Assembly: GCA_009761415.1 (NCBI GenBank)
Contig: QUOL01000003.1
Coordinates: forward strand, 2,604,001 to 2,668,000
Length of the DNA: 64,000 nt
DNA from: Sarcomyxa edulis
Lineage: Eukaryota; Basidiomycota; Agaricomycetes; Agaricales; Mycenaceae
Direction of reading: 5' to 3'
Part shown: positions 33,249 to 47,200 of the stretch, in pieces
Numbering within the stretch: the first letter of the stretch is position 1
Layout: the number at the start of each line of letters is the position of its first letter
Made by a program: the position numbers and the translations under genes
Notes under the pieces: model-generated
Told to the model about the DNA's origin: nothing
Databases searched by the model: none
What the model saw: only the letters and a program-made list of their open reading frames with translations

Positions 33249-35090
33249 TCAAGGTTTTGTGAAAGGATACAATGTAGTTCTTTGGGGTGCACTGGCAGAA
33301 CGCAGTCGATCCACCGACCGTCTCGATATAGAGGTGTCAATGCCCCCAAAATCCTCCCAAGTCTCAAGACCCTCTAATTCGGATTCCAGATTATTTCCAC
33401 AAAAACGAAGACGAGCATCATCCTCCTCCGAGGCTCGTGAGGCTATGCCAGGCATGCCCCCCGGCAGCAACGCTACTTCTTCTATATCCCGACTGTGCCC
33501 CGACTCTCTTGCAGTAGCCCTCCTCTTTCGATAAAGAAGAGGCATCTGTCCCACATGACCGACTCTGCTCGAACTCTCTGCCATCTCCGCGATCCATGAG
33601 GACTCTGCACTCAGCCCTGAAGACTGAGACACGACGTTCCCACCCGAAGCGACGGTGACACCAGCGGCTTCGGCTACTTGGAATACAGGATGATGCAAGA
33701 TCCTAGTCTTCGTCCGATGAGCGAACGAGCATCGCAGTCTGTGGTGTTGTTTCAGATCAATCAGCAATATAAACGTGTATGAATGGAGTAGTACGGCAAC
33801 ATACCCAGGCCCCAAAACGAACTCCCCGCCCAATTGTGTCAAGTTTCCCGACATTTCAAGAGACGTTTTCATCACTGTGCGTACGTATTCGGGAATGCTT
33901 CTTCGACGAGTACGTTCCCCAGACACTGATGTTTGCTTTGAATCCGGGGGTTCGAATGCCATCCCGAGCGCGTTGTGTACTTGCTGCGTCTGGTCGGCGT
34001 ATATTTCGATGGACTGGTGGAATATACCTGATAACGCCACATCAATCTCAACATCAGCTGTCATTTAACAAGGAGACTCACTACGATAGGCCTTGATCAT
34101 TTTGGGAACTCCGTGACAGATGATCACTAGTTTTACAGACGCTTGCCTGAGAGCATCAGGCGATAGACTTGAAGAGATTGAAGTTAGGTAGTCTTGACCT
34201 CCTAGAAACCTAGACACGGGAGTGAGACCAGTTCTACACCTGCAAGGATTTGACAAGGAGACTTACCGAGAACGTCTTGTGAATATGACTATGGTCTTCT
34301 GGTCAGCCCATAAACTTCCAAAATTGATCGGTGTGCCATTCTCGGAGAGCACAGACATCGAAGCTGCCTCAGATAACTGTTCGTGAGTTGGAATGACGTT
34401 CGAGTCAGAGTGCAGGAAGGAGTTGTGAGAAGAACTTTCAACGGAAGGTTTGACTAATGACGCGGAGGAATGGGGGTTCCAGAGGGACATTAGATCCGGG
34501 AAGCGATTTGATGCTTCTTCTCTCTCTTCTAGTGGTGGAAAAGGAAGCCGTACGGGTGGTAGGGTTGCTTCGGCCAGGATGCGGTTGAGACGCGAGACGG
34601 TCGTCCGATCTGGTGGCGTCACACGATCGTAGAGCACGACAGGGCTATCAGATTCGTGCAACGACAGGTTTGGAACGATCTCTGTGTATGGAGACTCTGT
34701 GAGAGTGCCAGGTATTGCACTAGAGATCCATTGGTGGGGTTCTTCAGCGACGATGCTATGAGGTTCAAGGTCAACAGTAGGGCCAAATGAGGTCATTTTG
34801 GTGTGCGGATTGGTGTGCGGAACGGTGGAATAGGACAGCTGTGAGAGTCCAGAGATTCTTGCATCGTGTGTCGCATGGGCGTTCGAAGATTCTTCCTCGG
34901 ATATATCATAGTAGATTTGCGTATGCCCATAGTTCTCGGGATCAAGGATGCGGAGGGATGTAGGGGCAAGGCTACTATGACCGCCGAAGCTATCTTGAGA
35001 CACCAAGCTAGGGGTACGATCAGATGATGAGCGCCCCGACCTATAAGAGAAGAATGATGATAGAGGTGGTCTTGGACGCTGAACGAACAT
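33249..35090 (-). CDS. AhpC/TSA-like (PRXL2-type) protein lacking the CxxC cysteines
   Basis: ATG 35090 (MFVQRPRPPLSSFFSYRSG); stop ends at 33249; at least four exons. The N-terminal ~230 residues are Ser/Pro-rich and disordered. The thioredoxin-like fold starts with MSVLSENGTPINFGSLWADQ and KTIVIFTRRSR. Splicing CG|GTAAGT...CTAG|G gives FLGGQDYLTSISSSL. It continues LVIICHGVPKMIKAYR, IYADQTQQVHNALGM, and then, after an intron, LRCSFAHRTKTRILHHPVFQVAEAAGV. In the family this loop normally reads R-H-F-x-C-x-x-C-Q-D-Y. Here the spacing is kept but the two Cys positions are Phe and Gly, so peroxidase or reductase chemistry is unlikely. A role as a structural or regulatory relic is possible. The C-terminal part is rich in Ser and Glu with no known domain. 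Confidence 0.8.
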
Positions 35091-35807
35091 ATCCGGGAGA
35101 ACGATGGTCGGGCAGCATCACTAAACATGATAGTATATTAGGCAAAATAACTCCAGCGCTGATCTCCTCGATGTGAGACACTCGGGCCTCAGGAGGGAAG
35201 GGTGTCTCAGTGGCGTCTAACCTAGTTGGATTGTCCGAGACCGTCCGCTTTCGAGGTTTCCCCTAGACCTTGAATTTGCTTTGATTTTCCAGAAGTCGCG
35301 CTTCGAACAGCGATCCTGTACTTCCAGGATAGTAACTTCTGGAATGAGGACGAGATGCTCTCTGTCATAATCAGTAATTAGAATGAATGAAGCAAGAAAG
35401 AACGATCAACTTGTAGGTTTTCAATTTGCGCCGTGCGGCGGACGGCGGACGGCGGTAAACGGCTGCTGAAGGCAAATAACACCAAGCTTCGGGACGGCTT
35501 CGGGACACTTTTGGGCTGACTCCGGGGCCCCTGAGCGACTTGGTGCACTGCCACACCGACTCTTGTATGACATGTGACTCGGACTCACTTCAGCCTGAGA
35601 GGCTGATCAACCAAACCAACTTCTCTCAAGGCTTCATGAACTTCCTAACATTGATGGTATCATTTGATCCATCAAACTTACTAATTCGCTTGATTTGTAT
35701 GGCCTTATCTGCGTCGGTACCGACATATCCGACTCACAGGGAGCACAATACAAAAACCAAGTGAGACCGTAGAGGACACGGTGTAAACTCGAGCACATTA
35801 CATCGCG
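35091..35807. other. Divergent intergenic region upstream of the ABC transporter
   Basis: 717 bases, no supported gene. Contains a duplicated GGCGGAC unit near 35440-35452 and GCTTCGGGACG repeats near 35486-35506. An upstream exon of the ABC transporter gene cannot be excluded. Confidence 0.45.
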
Positions 35808-38800
35808 ATGAAGTTCACTACTCTATATGCTCAGATTGTTATCCATTCGTCTGAGACCCGCGTTTCGTATGCATCTCATTCATCTATAACAGTCCTCATC
35901 TCACTTCGGCTTGACAGGACACTATCATGGACGAGCTCGCTCATGGTGCCATGTTATATCGCAGCTGCCTCTTCTCTCATACTTTTTGTCTTGCCGATGA
36001 AGCCGATTCGTAGAATCCGTGATCATTGGCTCTTCATGTCGCGTCCTCCTTCTGACGTCGAAGACGAGAATCCACCTCTTGGTCAAATTACCATCCAAAA
36101 ACACGGTGGATGGAACATTTTCGCATTCAAGTTTGCTCGGCTGCTTGGATGTTTAGCTCTATTCGCATTGTCCGTCATGTCTCTCGTTACAAAACGGAAA
36201 CAGACGGACACTCGGATACATGGTCCAGAAGATTTAATTTCTCTCTGTCTAACTTACGTGCGTATCGTGGTCCAAAAGTCCCCTTATCTTGTATTCACTC
36301 GTAGGACAGCTCTATATGTGTATATTGGCTCTGATGTCTGTTCCAATGACCATTCGACAAAGTAAATGGGCCACACTTCACCTTGAAATTATCCTTCTCG
36401 CAATACTCGCCGTGTACACGTATCGCGATTTATTTCCCCTCGCTACCTTCACGCACATACCAGTAGACGTTGAGGAAGGTTGGATACTATGGGCCAGAAT
36501 CGCACTATTGTTGGTGACCGGTATATTTGTTCCCATCTTCATTCCGAGAATGTATGTTCCCGTTGACGAAAAGGTGCGTGGTTCTTAAAACTACCTATAC
36601 ATCACTATTCGCTCAATATAAATATATGTTTCACAGAACCCTAGTCCCGCACCTGAACAAACGTCTTCGCTTATAGGACTCATAACGTTTTCATTCCTCG
36701 ATTCGTTTGTCCTCCTAGCGAATCGCCATACAGACCTCGAATATGACAAGATACCTCCGTTATTGGACACCGATGCTGCTGCTTATCTAGAACGTAGAGC
36801 CTTTCCTGTACGTCATAGATCGCCCACCATCCCTATTGTCCAACCTGACGCATCGACTTGTCGAACAGTATCTTGACCCTTTGTCATCTGCTGGAGCCAA
36901 ATTTCGGACTCGGAGGCATATTTTCTGGGGTCTCATGCACGTTTTTCGATGGCAATATTTGACTTTTGCCTGCATGCACGTCTTGGATGCAATTGCACAG
37001 TTTTTGACACCTATAGGGATCAACCGATTACTGAAGTCCGTGTTTCGAAATGGCTTGCAATATTTCCGAGCGTACTACTGATCTTACAAACGTCTCTAAG
37101 TTACTTGGAATCTAACGGCGATGACTCTGTCATCAGGCCTTGGTTTTGGATTACTTGGATCTTTGTGGGTCCAGTATTGCAATGTTTGTCGGGAGAGTGG
37201 TTTGTCTACACTGCAGTACGTGTCCCCTTGTTGATTGTTTCAATCGCCGTGTTCATGCTCATGTTTCTGCGCAGAATCGAGCCCAAATACAAGCCGAAGG
37301 ATTACTCACTCAACTCGTGTTTGAACACTCCCTCCGAATTCGTGTCAAGGCGGACATGCCCAGTGTTTCTGCCGATGAACCCCCTCATCAAGAGTCACTT
37401 GATGCGGAGTCTCAACCGTCTGCGTCACCTTCGAGCAAAAACCTAGTCGGTAAAATCAACAATCTTGTCACGAACGATTTAGAAACGATCATGGAGGCTC
37501 GAGAATTCTTGACCGTGCTTGTGACCATCCCAATACAGACAGCGTTCTCGATCACTTTCTTGTACAACATACTTGACGGTTGGAGGTGCGTCACTTGAAG
37601 AAATTCACTTAATGTGTCTCAGGCTTAAGTCAGTGTGCTTTTATATCAGTGCTTTTGCAGGTTTGATGACCTTGCTCATCCTGTTCCCATTGTCTGGTCA
37701 TGTTGGCAAATTCGTACGACGGGCTCAAATTCAGAAGATGGAGAAGACTGATGCAAGGGTGCAAACCGTTACCGAAAGTAAGTGGCTCACTCTGTTTCTT
37801 TCACCGCTACTCTGTGATATAATGTTGAATGTTTTCGGTCAGGCATGAGCGTCATAAGAATGATCAAGCTATTCGGATGGGAGCGCAGAGTAGAATCAAA
37901 AATCTACGAGAAGAGAGAGGAGGAACTTGCTTGGCTATGGAAAATCAAAATCCTAGGAACTATAAACGCCAATCTAAAGTGAGTAGAGAAGTCCTCGAGA
38001 TTTTCTGCGATCCTCGGGTTACGCTGACGACATTTATTCTAGTTTCATACTTCCAGTCGTAACTATGCTGGTCACATTCTCCACATACGTAAGATCCTAT
38101 CCCAGTACGCTCCACATATTCTGACAATGCCTTAGACGATAATCATGAAACAAGAACTCGACGCCTCGAAAGTGTTCAGTTCCATGACGGTTTTCGATAT
38201 TCTTCGCGAGCAGCTTTCCAACGCATTTTATTATGTCCCCGCCACGATGCAGGGAAAAGTTTCGCTTGACCGACTCGATGATTTTCTGCACAACGTAGGT
38301 TCCAGAGCTTTCGTATATCATCTACCTTGCTTTTCTGATTTTATTCTCTTCTCACAGACTGAACTATTAGACTCCTTCTCGGAAACAGAGGCTACGATCG
38401 CTCCGCTTGCAGTCAATCAGGATGTCATTGGATTCCGCGACGCCTCTTTCTCATGGTCCAAGGAAATGGTCACCACTCCGTCAGAGCGTACCTTCATTCT
38501 GAAGATCGCCGACGAGTTGTTGTTCCATCCGGGTGCTATCACGCTCATCATCGGGCCAACCGGCTCTGGGAAAACTAGTTTACTTATGGCATTATTAGGT
38601 ATATACTTTCCATGGACTGAATGCTCTAGCTGATTTTCTCTGCAGGGGAGATGCATTTTATCCCCTCTAGTCCTGTATCATGGTATAACCTCCCACGTGG
38701 AGGAGGTGTCGCATTCGCTGCGCAAGAATCGTGGGTACTGAACGAAACTATCCGAGTCAGTTTGACTCCTCTATCCTCGGATAATACTCTGACAATCGAT

Positions 38801-41800
38801 CAGGACAATATATTATTCGGCTCAGCCTACGACGAGGAAAGGTACAAGAAAGGTAGGCCATGATACTTGCCAATTCTGCCGGTATAGAGGACTGAAATTG
38901 GGGAAGTCGTTTATCAATGCTGTCTCGAACCCGATCTCGAGATGTTCGAAGCCGGAGACGAAACAGAAGTCGGTGAGCGTGGTCTCACGCTGTCTGGAGG
39001 TCAAAAGGTACATATTGTGTTCCTTGTTTCGAACGTTGACCATAGTTCTATGCAGGCCCGCGTCACTCTTGCACGAGCAATTTACTCTTCAGCAGACATT
39101 CTTTTCCTGGACGACATTTTTGCGGCCTTGGACGTCCATACAGCTACATTCATCATTGAAAGCTGTTTTTCTGGAGAATTGATTCGCGGAAGGACCGTCC
39201 TGCTAGTAGTGCGTAATTCTTTCATCCGATACCTATGAATTCATCATTTGTTGAAGATGTGGTGGCCAGACACATAATCTAGCCATGGTCCGGCCCATCG
39301 CTCAATTCGTCGTCTCTCTCGGTCTTGACGGGACTATCTTAAGTCAAGGTTCTGTTTCAGACGTTATTGCAAAGGACCACACGCTAGCTGCCGAAGTCAT
39401 CACAGAACAGGAAGTTCTTACCAAAGCAGAAGCTGAGATGAATCCTCCAACCACCAAGATCAAGAGTGACGGGAAACTGACTGTAGAAGAAGAAATTCAT
39501 CACGGACATATTTCTGGGGCAGCCTGTACGCTACTTCTGTTCACACTCACATAATGGAGCCTAACATATCCATAGGGAAACTCTATTGGTATGGTCTGGG
39601 TGGAAATCATATATTCATTTTCTTCACGGCTTTCGTCGTGGGCGTTTTACTTGTCCAGGTCCTGAACGTCTTTCAAACCTGGTTTCTGGGCTACTGGGCT
39701 CTGCAATACGAACAAAGACCAGATTCAGATATCCCGGTTTTGTAGTGAGTGAGCTATATATTACGTGTCGCTGTGTAGCTGCTTATTGTGGCCTCCTTAG
39801 CTATGTTGCTGTTTATGGTTCGTCCGTGACCTTAGTCCAGGTCCAAGTCTTAGCCTCATCAATGTTATAGCTGGTATCCTCTCATTGACGATTTTGACAT
39901 TTTCCGTTTCGCGCCTCAATTTTCAATCTGGAACTTTGAGAGCTTCCAGATCAATTCATAGACAACTCGTTGAGTCGATATTAGGCACTACACTCAGGTA
40001 TCCAGGCTCGAACACTGATAGATCGAGGCTGATCTATGTATCTAGATGGCTTGATGTGACACCTTTAGGCCGTATCACAGCCAGGTGTACTCAGGATATA
40101 GGCACCAGTACGCTAGTCATCTTTGTGAAGCTGACATAACTCAAGCCAATCCCTGTAGTTGATGGCCCCATATCCCCAGAATTCGTCTCCATCTCCGAGA
40201 TGACTGCAGGAATATTCATCAGATTCGTCGCTATTATCCTCTTGACTCCAATCTTCATCATCCCAGGAGTCTTCGTCTTCATCTTCGGATGCTTGGCTGG
40301 GAATGTCTTCATCAAGGCCCAGCTGCCTGTGAAGAGATACATGTCAAATTCGAGATCCCCTGTCCTAGGCCAGTACGTGTAGACAATTTGAACCTGCTAC
40401 GTCGATCTGACAGCATCCCTAGTTTTGCAGCGTCCATCACTGGTTTGAGTGGGTTTTCTTGACGAGTTTCTCTCCGACATTCACTCATAAGATCATTCAA
40501 AAGCATCCATTCGTGCTTATGGGGCACAACTGGCCTTTAAAGCTGAGTCGTTGACTCGTATCGACCAGTATACACGAGCAGCAAGGACGTTCTATAACTT
40601 GCATGGGTGACAGAGCTTTTGCTTGAGTTGGAGCCTTTGACTCATCAGATATGGCTCAGATGGGTCGATGTGCGCGTTCAGAGTATGGGCGCTCTGTTTT
40701 CTACTGCTCTCGCCGCATATTTAGTCTACGGACCACAACACACTGCTTCTGATACAGGGTTCTCCCTAAACATGTCAGGTTAGTTGCAAGTCTTGCTAGC
40801 GGCCGTACATCTAACTCATAGACTTCACTTAGCGGCATTCGCGGGAACAATCATCTGGTGGGTGAGAAGAGTGATCAACTTCGAGATACAAGGTGTGTGG
40901 AAACGAGACTTCGGCTTCTCTGTATGACTCGGACTCTGAAATTGCATTCACCACCTCCTTCACATCTGCAGGCAATAGGTGAGCATCTATATAGGAATCT
41001 CGCATCTCATTACAAATTGTTTTGTTCCAGTCTGGAACGTCTGCAAAACTATATCGACATAGAGCAAGAACCAAAAGCCAGGGAGGATGGGATACCTCCG
41101 GCTTACTGGCCCGCTAGTGGCGATCTCCGTGTCGAAAATCTGTCAGCGCGTTATTCAACGGTACGAAATCTTTCCAAAGCCGGAAGTTTGTCTCAATCAT
41201 CCTCTGCGCTCTGCAGGATGGTCCCAAAGTCTTACATGACTTATCATTCCACATCAGATCTGGGGAGCGCGTAGGCATTGGTGAGCCTTTATAAGTATAC
41301 TTGATCAAACATCATTTTCGCTGTTTTGGTAACACGAGATATCTAGTTGGCCGCACTGGGTCAGGCAAAGTAATTGAAGCTTCTCTCCAATAGCCTACTG
41401 GGTACTTACCGGCTTCTCTAGAGCTCGCTCACTCTTGCGCTTCTTCGATGCATTTTTACAGAAGGGACGGTATATTACGATAGTCTCCCTACGACCTCTC
41501 TGAACCTGGACGCGTTACGCTCAAATATCACAATCGTAAGTCCGTTATATCAGTTGCAAATGTTCGTAAACCTAACATGTTCTGTTACAACCCTCTCAGA
41601 TACCTCAAGTTGTAAGTCCAATTTTATGAAATATTGACTGCTTAACGGACGTTTGTTTTCTTCTGTCTTAGCCCGAACTGCTCAGTGGGACGCTCAGAGA
41701 TAATCTGGATCCTTTCGCTCAATATGACGACGTCACTCTGAACAACGCTCTACGAGCAGCTGGCCTTTTCTCTCTTCAGTCTGAGTCCGAACACGGGAAG

Positions 41801-42387
41801 ATAACTCTGGACAGCTCTATTGGAAGTGCAGGAAGTAACTTCTCTGTCGGCCAACGTCAAATCCTGGCTCTGGCACGGGCCCTAACTCGAGGGAGCAAGC
41901 TCTTGATATTAGACGAAGGTGTGTCTTCTCTGTTCATGCAGAATATAGTATTTATCTCTCGATACAGCCACCTCTGCTATAGGTAAGTCAGAGCCCCGCT
42001 ACTCAAAAAACTAGATTTAAATGTTCTACAGATTACGAAACCGATGCTGTGATCCAATCATCCCTTCGCAACGAATTGAGCAAAGATGTCACTGTGATCA
42101 CTGTGGCTCATCGTCTTCAGACTGTCATGGATGCTGATAAGATAGTGCGTTCGATGTAATCACCTAACCTAATGATGGGAATTCTCATGACGCATTTGAC
42201 GTAGATGGTTCTTAATGCTGGTCGCATCGTAAGTTACAGAGCATTGACCTCGTATGATGCCCATTGATTATCTCCACAGGTCGAATTTGACACTCCACGA
42301 GAGTTGCTGAAGAGAAAGGATGGTTACCTCAAGTCACTCGTCAATCAGTCGAAAGACCGAGATATGCTGCACAGCATGGTGCGGTGA
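35808..42387 (+). CDS. ABCC-type full-length ABC transporter (MRP/Ybt1-like)
   Basis: More than twenty exons. Order: N-terminal membrane domain ([18 protein letters not shown]), TMD1 (36.6-38.1 kb) and NBD1. NBD1 has Walker A GPTGSGKT near 38552-38575, signature LSGGQ near 38990, Walker B ILFLDD, and Asp where catalytic Glu is usual, as in ABCC site 1. Then TMD2 (39.55-40.9 kb) with [43 protein letters not shown] and [17 protein letters not shown]2 has VGRTGSGK, split by introns near 41350; FSVGQRQ near 41840; LLILDE; and VAHR near 42110. It ends [11 protein letters not shown]. Family members export conjugates and drugs or load the vacuole. Junctions I checked (40441, 40612-40670, 41345) are in phase, so the gene looks intact. 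The start at 35808 is uncertain. Confidence 0.88.
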
Positions 42388-42744
42388 ATACAGATATTGA
42401 CCTAATTGGTAACCCACAGCTGTCAGACTATTCTTTGTACCAGGACTGACTTGAATATACTGAGTCGACCGATGCGTTTTATGCCTTTACGGGCACCCTG
42501 GTTTTAGCACTGTCAGGCTCACCTGCGAGCAATGACCGGTGATCCTCATTAAATATCGTACAATACGCCCAATAAACACAACTCGACGACAGAGCAATCC
42601 GAATGCTATTCGTATACAACAAGCGATGTGATTTTTCCAGAAAAAAAGCGGGTGACAGAAAAATGTACTTTCTATGTGCGTTGCCTGGGAGATGAAGTAG
42701 GAACGTAAGTCGCGAGGATTCCGCAGCAACGAGTCAAGAAGAGC
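42388..42744. other. Convergent intergenic region
   Basis: 3' ends of the ABC transporter (+) and the Ser/Ala-rich protein (-). Nothing else recognised. Confidence 0.5.
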
Positions 42745-43883
42745 TTACGCCATGCCACCGTATCCCATGGCTGATCCTGCTTCCGCAAGTTTCCGCTGCC
42801 TAAAGGCCTAAGTGAAGAAATTTGCGAGTCAGAATAGGGCAAATAAAATAACGACAATGAGCCCTACCTTGCGGTACTTGGTACGCTCATATGTAACCAA
42901 TCCAACAACAATGAGCGCAATAACTGATATACCAGCAAAGACACCCAATCCGATGGGGAGAACCGATAACGTCTTCCCTGGAAGTACGAATGCAGCGGCA
43001 GGGGAGGTAGAACTTGCTTCAGCGGCAGCGGCAGTAGCTGGACTAGCGGTAACAGCTGAAGCTGCCGTGCCACTTGCGGCCGAAGCTGCAGCTGCAGCGG
43101 CGGACGTAGCAGCAGCTAAAGCACTACCCGTTATCGTAGTAATAGGCTATACGAATGAAAAACATCAGTTATGGGAGTTTCGTTGATAGGCGAAGCTGAA
43201 TATATTTACATTGACGGATATCGCAGGGGCAACGGCAACACTAGCTACAGATGATGCAGAGCCAGATGCACTACTGGATGCCACAGACGAGCCAGCGGCA
43301 GCAGAGGAATCGGTGGTTGTGGTAGCAGAAGAGCCCGTAGCTGTAGAAGCAGAGGAATCGGTAGTGGTGACTGCTGACGATGTAGCAGCAGAAGAGTCGG
43401 TGGCCGTAGTCGCCGTAGCTGTGGTGGCAGACGAGTCCGTAGAAGTGGTAGAGGTAGTAGAGGTGGATGAGGAGGACGAGGACGCAGTAGACGTAGTATC
43501 GGACGACGAGCTGGACGAGCCGGAGGAACTACTGGATCCTGATGAGCCAGACCCCGCAGAACTATTGTTCTGGGAACCGTCCACGGAAATGGTGCATGAT
43601 TTGACCTCTTGTACAGCGGCTTGGCCATTGCTATCCGTAATTGGCGTAAGGGTAATCACGCAATTCTCTATCATGGTGCCAGCAGGACTATGAACCTAGA
43701 TTAGCTTGCCACCAGATGAATTCTGAGATACATCACGCACGTATCATCCGTCTGAACAGTTGTCACCGTAGTAGCTTTGCCCGTAGCTTGTCGCAAGTGC
43801 AAAGCCGCTGGTAAAGCGTGTGCGGGTCCTAGGAAAAATAAGAGAGCTTGGAGCAGAAGCAAGATAACATATGGACGAAGCAT
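42745..43883 (-). CDS. Ser/Thr/Ala-rich (mucin-like) single-pass membrane protein
   Basis: ATG 43883: MLRPYVILLLLQALLFFLGP is a clear signal peptide ending near AHALPAA. The first exon ends DDTC (TGC|GTGATG) and continues VHSPAGTMIENCVITLTP. It carries a small cysteine-containing domain (CVIT...CTISV). A long run of Ser, Thr and Ala follows, typical of an O-glycosylated stalk. One transmembrane helix sits near the end (IGLGVFAGISVIALIVVGLV), then a basic stop (YERTKYRK), and a last tiny exon gives RQRKLAEAGSAMGYGGMA. Probably a cell-surface or sensor-like protein. It resembles the 6833-8228 gene in layout but not in its N-terminal domain. A 160-codon antisense frame opposite the Ser-rich run is a composition artefact. 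Confidence 0.8.
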
Positions 43884-44233
43884 GGTCAACACGGCGAGTG
43901 CGCAATATGAAGAGGGCGATTTGAAGTGTGAACGTTGAGCCCGGTTCCTGCGGTATCTCGACGGTAAAATTGAGCACCTAAGGGCGTTCGTGAAGAGGAT
44001 TAAAGGATTGGAAGAGCCCCCAGGGCAAACGGAGAAAGAAAGAAGATGAAAGTGAGGAGGAAAATCACTGGTAGAGCGCGGTAACAACAGCCACACTTTC
44101 ATCCATTCAGAGTTTTCAGTTTCAGCGGTCTCCGCTCAAATCTCTCACATCTCATGGTTACCCTCTCAACAATCATTCCATCACACCGACTGTAGGCATC
44201 AGTTAAATCTAGGTCTTGATTCTCGACCCCGTA
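43884..44233. other. Short intergenic region
   Basis: 350 bases between the start of the Ser/Thr-rich protein gene and the 3' end of the P-type ATPase gene. No further gene is seen. Confidence 0.45.
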
Positions 44234-47200
44234 CTATCGCATCCCACCTTCAACTGCCTTGTACGCTTTACCCTCTCGAACACGTCGTTTCCCTCCTCTT
44301 CGCAGTTCTAATAACCATCCAAAGATCAGGGCTACTACCCGCGTACCCCACTCTTCGAACGCTAACGACAACACGACATTTAATCCCGCGGCCAAAAGTA
44401 GTGCTGTGCGTGCCCGCAACGGTAAGGGCATGAGTTCGAGTATGATGGAAACCGGTTGCGGAGGTGACATGAGGACTAGTATGCTGAACAGGGAGAGCAC
44501 GACTAGTGAGGAGACCAGCCAACCTGTACCGTTGCTTCAGTGCTCGGAATCATGTGCATAAATAGAATTGGCATTACCATTGGTCCATATGGATTTTCGG
44601 TACGGAGGCCCTATACTGAAGACGGCGGCAACTAAAATATATTGGAAGCATGACACGAGGAACAGCGCAGAGTTTTCGTAGTTTGTAGACTCTAGCTTGT
44701 CGCTGTTCGAATCTGGATCTGACTGAGGTGGAGTATACCTATGCACGTATTACGAATTAGACCGGTAGGATCATAAGTCTCGAAACTCACCAATCCTGTG
44801 CTCTGACCCAAAAGAATGCCCAGAATTGTATTGCACTGGTGATAACAATCTGACCGATGATACTAGCAAGTACCTTCTTAGAGACCAGACTAGCTGTGGG
44901 GCGTTTGGGATAGATCCGGGGGTATGGTAGGGTCCGGCCCACTAGAAAGAAAGAAAATATGACCGGCGGTTCGGATGATCAAGAGAGAACCGGCTTACTG
45001 GTAACAGCGACTGGGATGATGATAAACAGATCGATATATAGGAACTGTTAGATTGCCAAGATATCAGATATTAAATGAATGCCTCAGCCAAACCAGCACA
45101 AGCTGAGATGGACGTACTTGAAAATCGCCCAAAGAGGAAGCAAATGAATACAATAGCGTGATAGTTGTGAATTGTATAAGAGAGTAAAGAGCCCTGTAAT
45201 TCTCGTTGAGGAAGTAGCACGACGCAGGAATATGATACGCACATATATTTGAAGCAACTGAAGCTGGTGACAAGTGCCGCTCTCCCTTCCTTGATAACCT
45301 CGATAACGCAACCGATATCAGGAGTACTGCTAGTGAACGGTGCAGCCACACTCGCTTCAGCTTCTGATAGTGAGATACCGACGTCGGCAGCTTTCAAGGC
45401 AGCGCAATCATTGGCACCATCACCACACATGAGAACAGTGTAACCCAAGGACTGCAGCCTTTCTACGACTTCATTTTTCTCGTCTGGGGACATCCGGGCA
45501 AATATTTGTGTCTTGACAAGCATCTAAGGCAGAACAAAGCTTTCAATAATGAATCGCCGAATCTGTGGCAGAACATGCATACGCGTTGCAATGTCTCTAG
45601 CGGTGCGTGGTTGATCATCCATCGGAAAACATCACCAGTGACAGCAAGCGAGTAATCCTGATAATCAATCTCATCAGCTTCGACGGTATGATGTGGCGGA
45701 GGGGGCAAGGGTTTTAGGCTGTAGGCGTCCAATTTCCAAGACATGTCGTCCATGCATGACCAATCTAACTTCGACTGCGGGGTTGTTGCATTGCCTGGAA
45801 ATTGACGGAAAAAGGTAAATGACAAATCAACGATCGTGCACATGGAAACTCACCCCGAGCGAAGGTAGGAGAGAAGACGTGAGCGGCCTCGTTGATGAGT
45901 CTGCATTCCCTGGCTACACTGACGGCTGTCAACGGGTTATCTCCCGTGATCATCCTACATGCAAGATGTGCAGAACGAAGTGCTTCGATAGCAGGAGCCG
46001 TCCCGGGTTTCAATTTGTTCTCGAATATGATCAGCCCGAGGAATCGAAGGCCGGATTCGGCTTGCTCTCTAATGTACCGTTCATCCATTAATAACGCAGG
46101 TTTTGCATTACTTGATGAATAGCACTCACCGCTTCATCCGCTGTGCCTTTAGCCAAGATAGGCCTTCGATGCTCTTACCAGCAATAGCTATCACTCGGTA
46201 TCCGCGCTTAGTATAATAAGACAGCAAGTCGTCATAGTCCTGGGGAACTGTCCAGTAAGATATCATCGATCAGAAAATTTCAAGTCTACGGCATAGGATG
46301 GACTCACAAGAATCTTTATCGCAGATGTCGCCCATGACTTCGGGCGCTCCTTTGACGTAGATTTCCATGCTCGTGCTCTTCAGCTTTTTGACGACCACAC
46401 TCATCCGCCTCAACGCGGACACGAACTCAAAAGTTCGTATAACGCCGAGTTCCAAGAAATGGGCATGCTGATAGATGGAAGAAGACGATCAATAAGACTC
46501 TACAGATACAAGAAAACGAAAAATCACCTTTGTGGCGCCTTTCAATGCATCCTCCAATCGGAATTGGGCACTTCCAGGAGGCCTCACGACAGTCTGCACC
46601 AAAGCCGCCTGCTCCGTTACAGATCCCGACCTGGTCTTGATGACACCCGTCCCTGCCACAGCGCCTTCCTCCAGAGTCCATCTAGTGAACCCAAACATCT
46701 TCACGTCAAGTGGGTCTCCAATGACTTCTCCATCAACCATCTTGAGTGAGTGGCACGTTGCCAGAGCATGCAGGAACGTCGCTTTGCCTTTGCCCATCGG
46801 TAAGTCGTGGACGTCATCGATGAGCTCACCAAAACGTTGAGCAAGTCGGTCCAATCCACGCACCCCAAGGATATCGAGCCCGTCCTCTGTTAGTGTTCCT
46901 GTCTTGTCGAAACAACAGACATTGATTTTACCGCTGACATTGACTCGACTCGGCGAGATACAGAAGATTCCCAATTTCCGGAGTCGGCCTAGGGCGAAAC
47001 TGGTACCGATGGATAGTGTGGCTGGTAAGGCCGGGGGAACCACGACAGTGATGAGATCCAAAGCACGAAGAAGAATGGTGTGCCACTTGACCTGTTGGAG
47101 GAAGAAATTCAATTAACTATGAACCATTGAAACGAAGACGACTAACTGACCCCGAGTCGGATGAACTGCACAGCACTGGCACAGAATCCAAGTCCAGCAA

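Noticed and set aside
41800..41860. FSVGQ instead of LSGGQ in the second nucleotide-binding domain of the ABC transporter
   Set aside because: The second domain of ABCC transporters commonly has SVGQRQ, so this is ordinary for the family.
43211..43693. 160-codon plus-strand frame opposite the Ser/Thr-rich protein
   Set aside because: Its Glu/Val/Ala-rich sequence is what the antisense of a Ser/Thr/Ala-coding repeat must give. The minus-strand gene has a signal peptide, transmembrane helix and consistent splicing.
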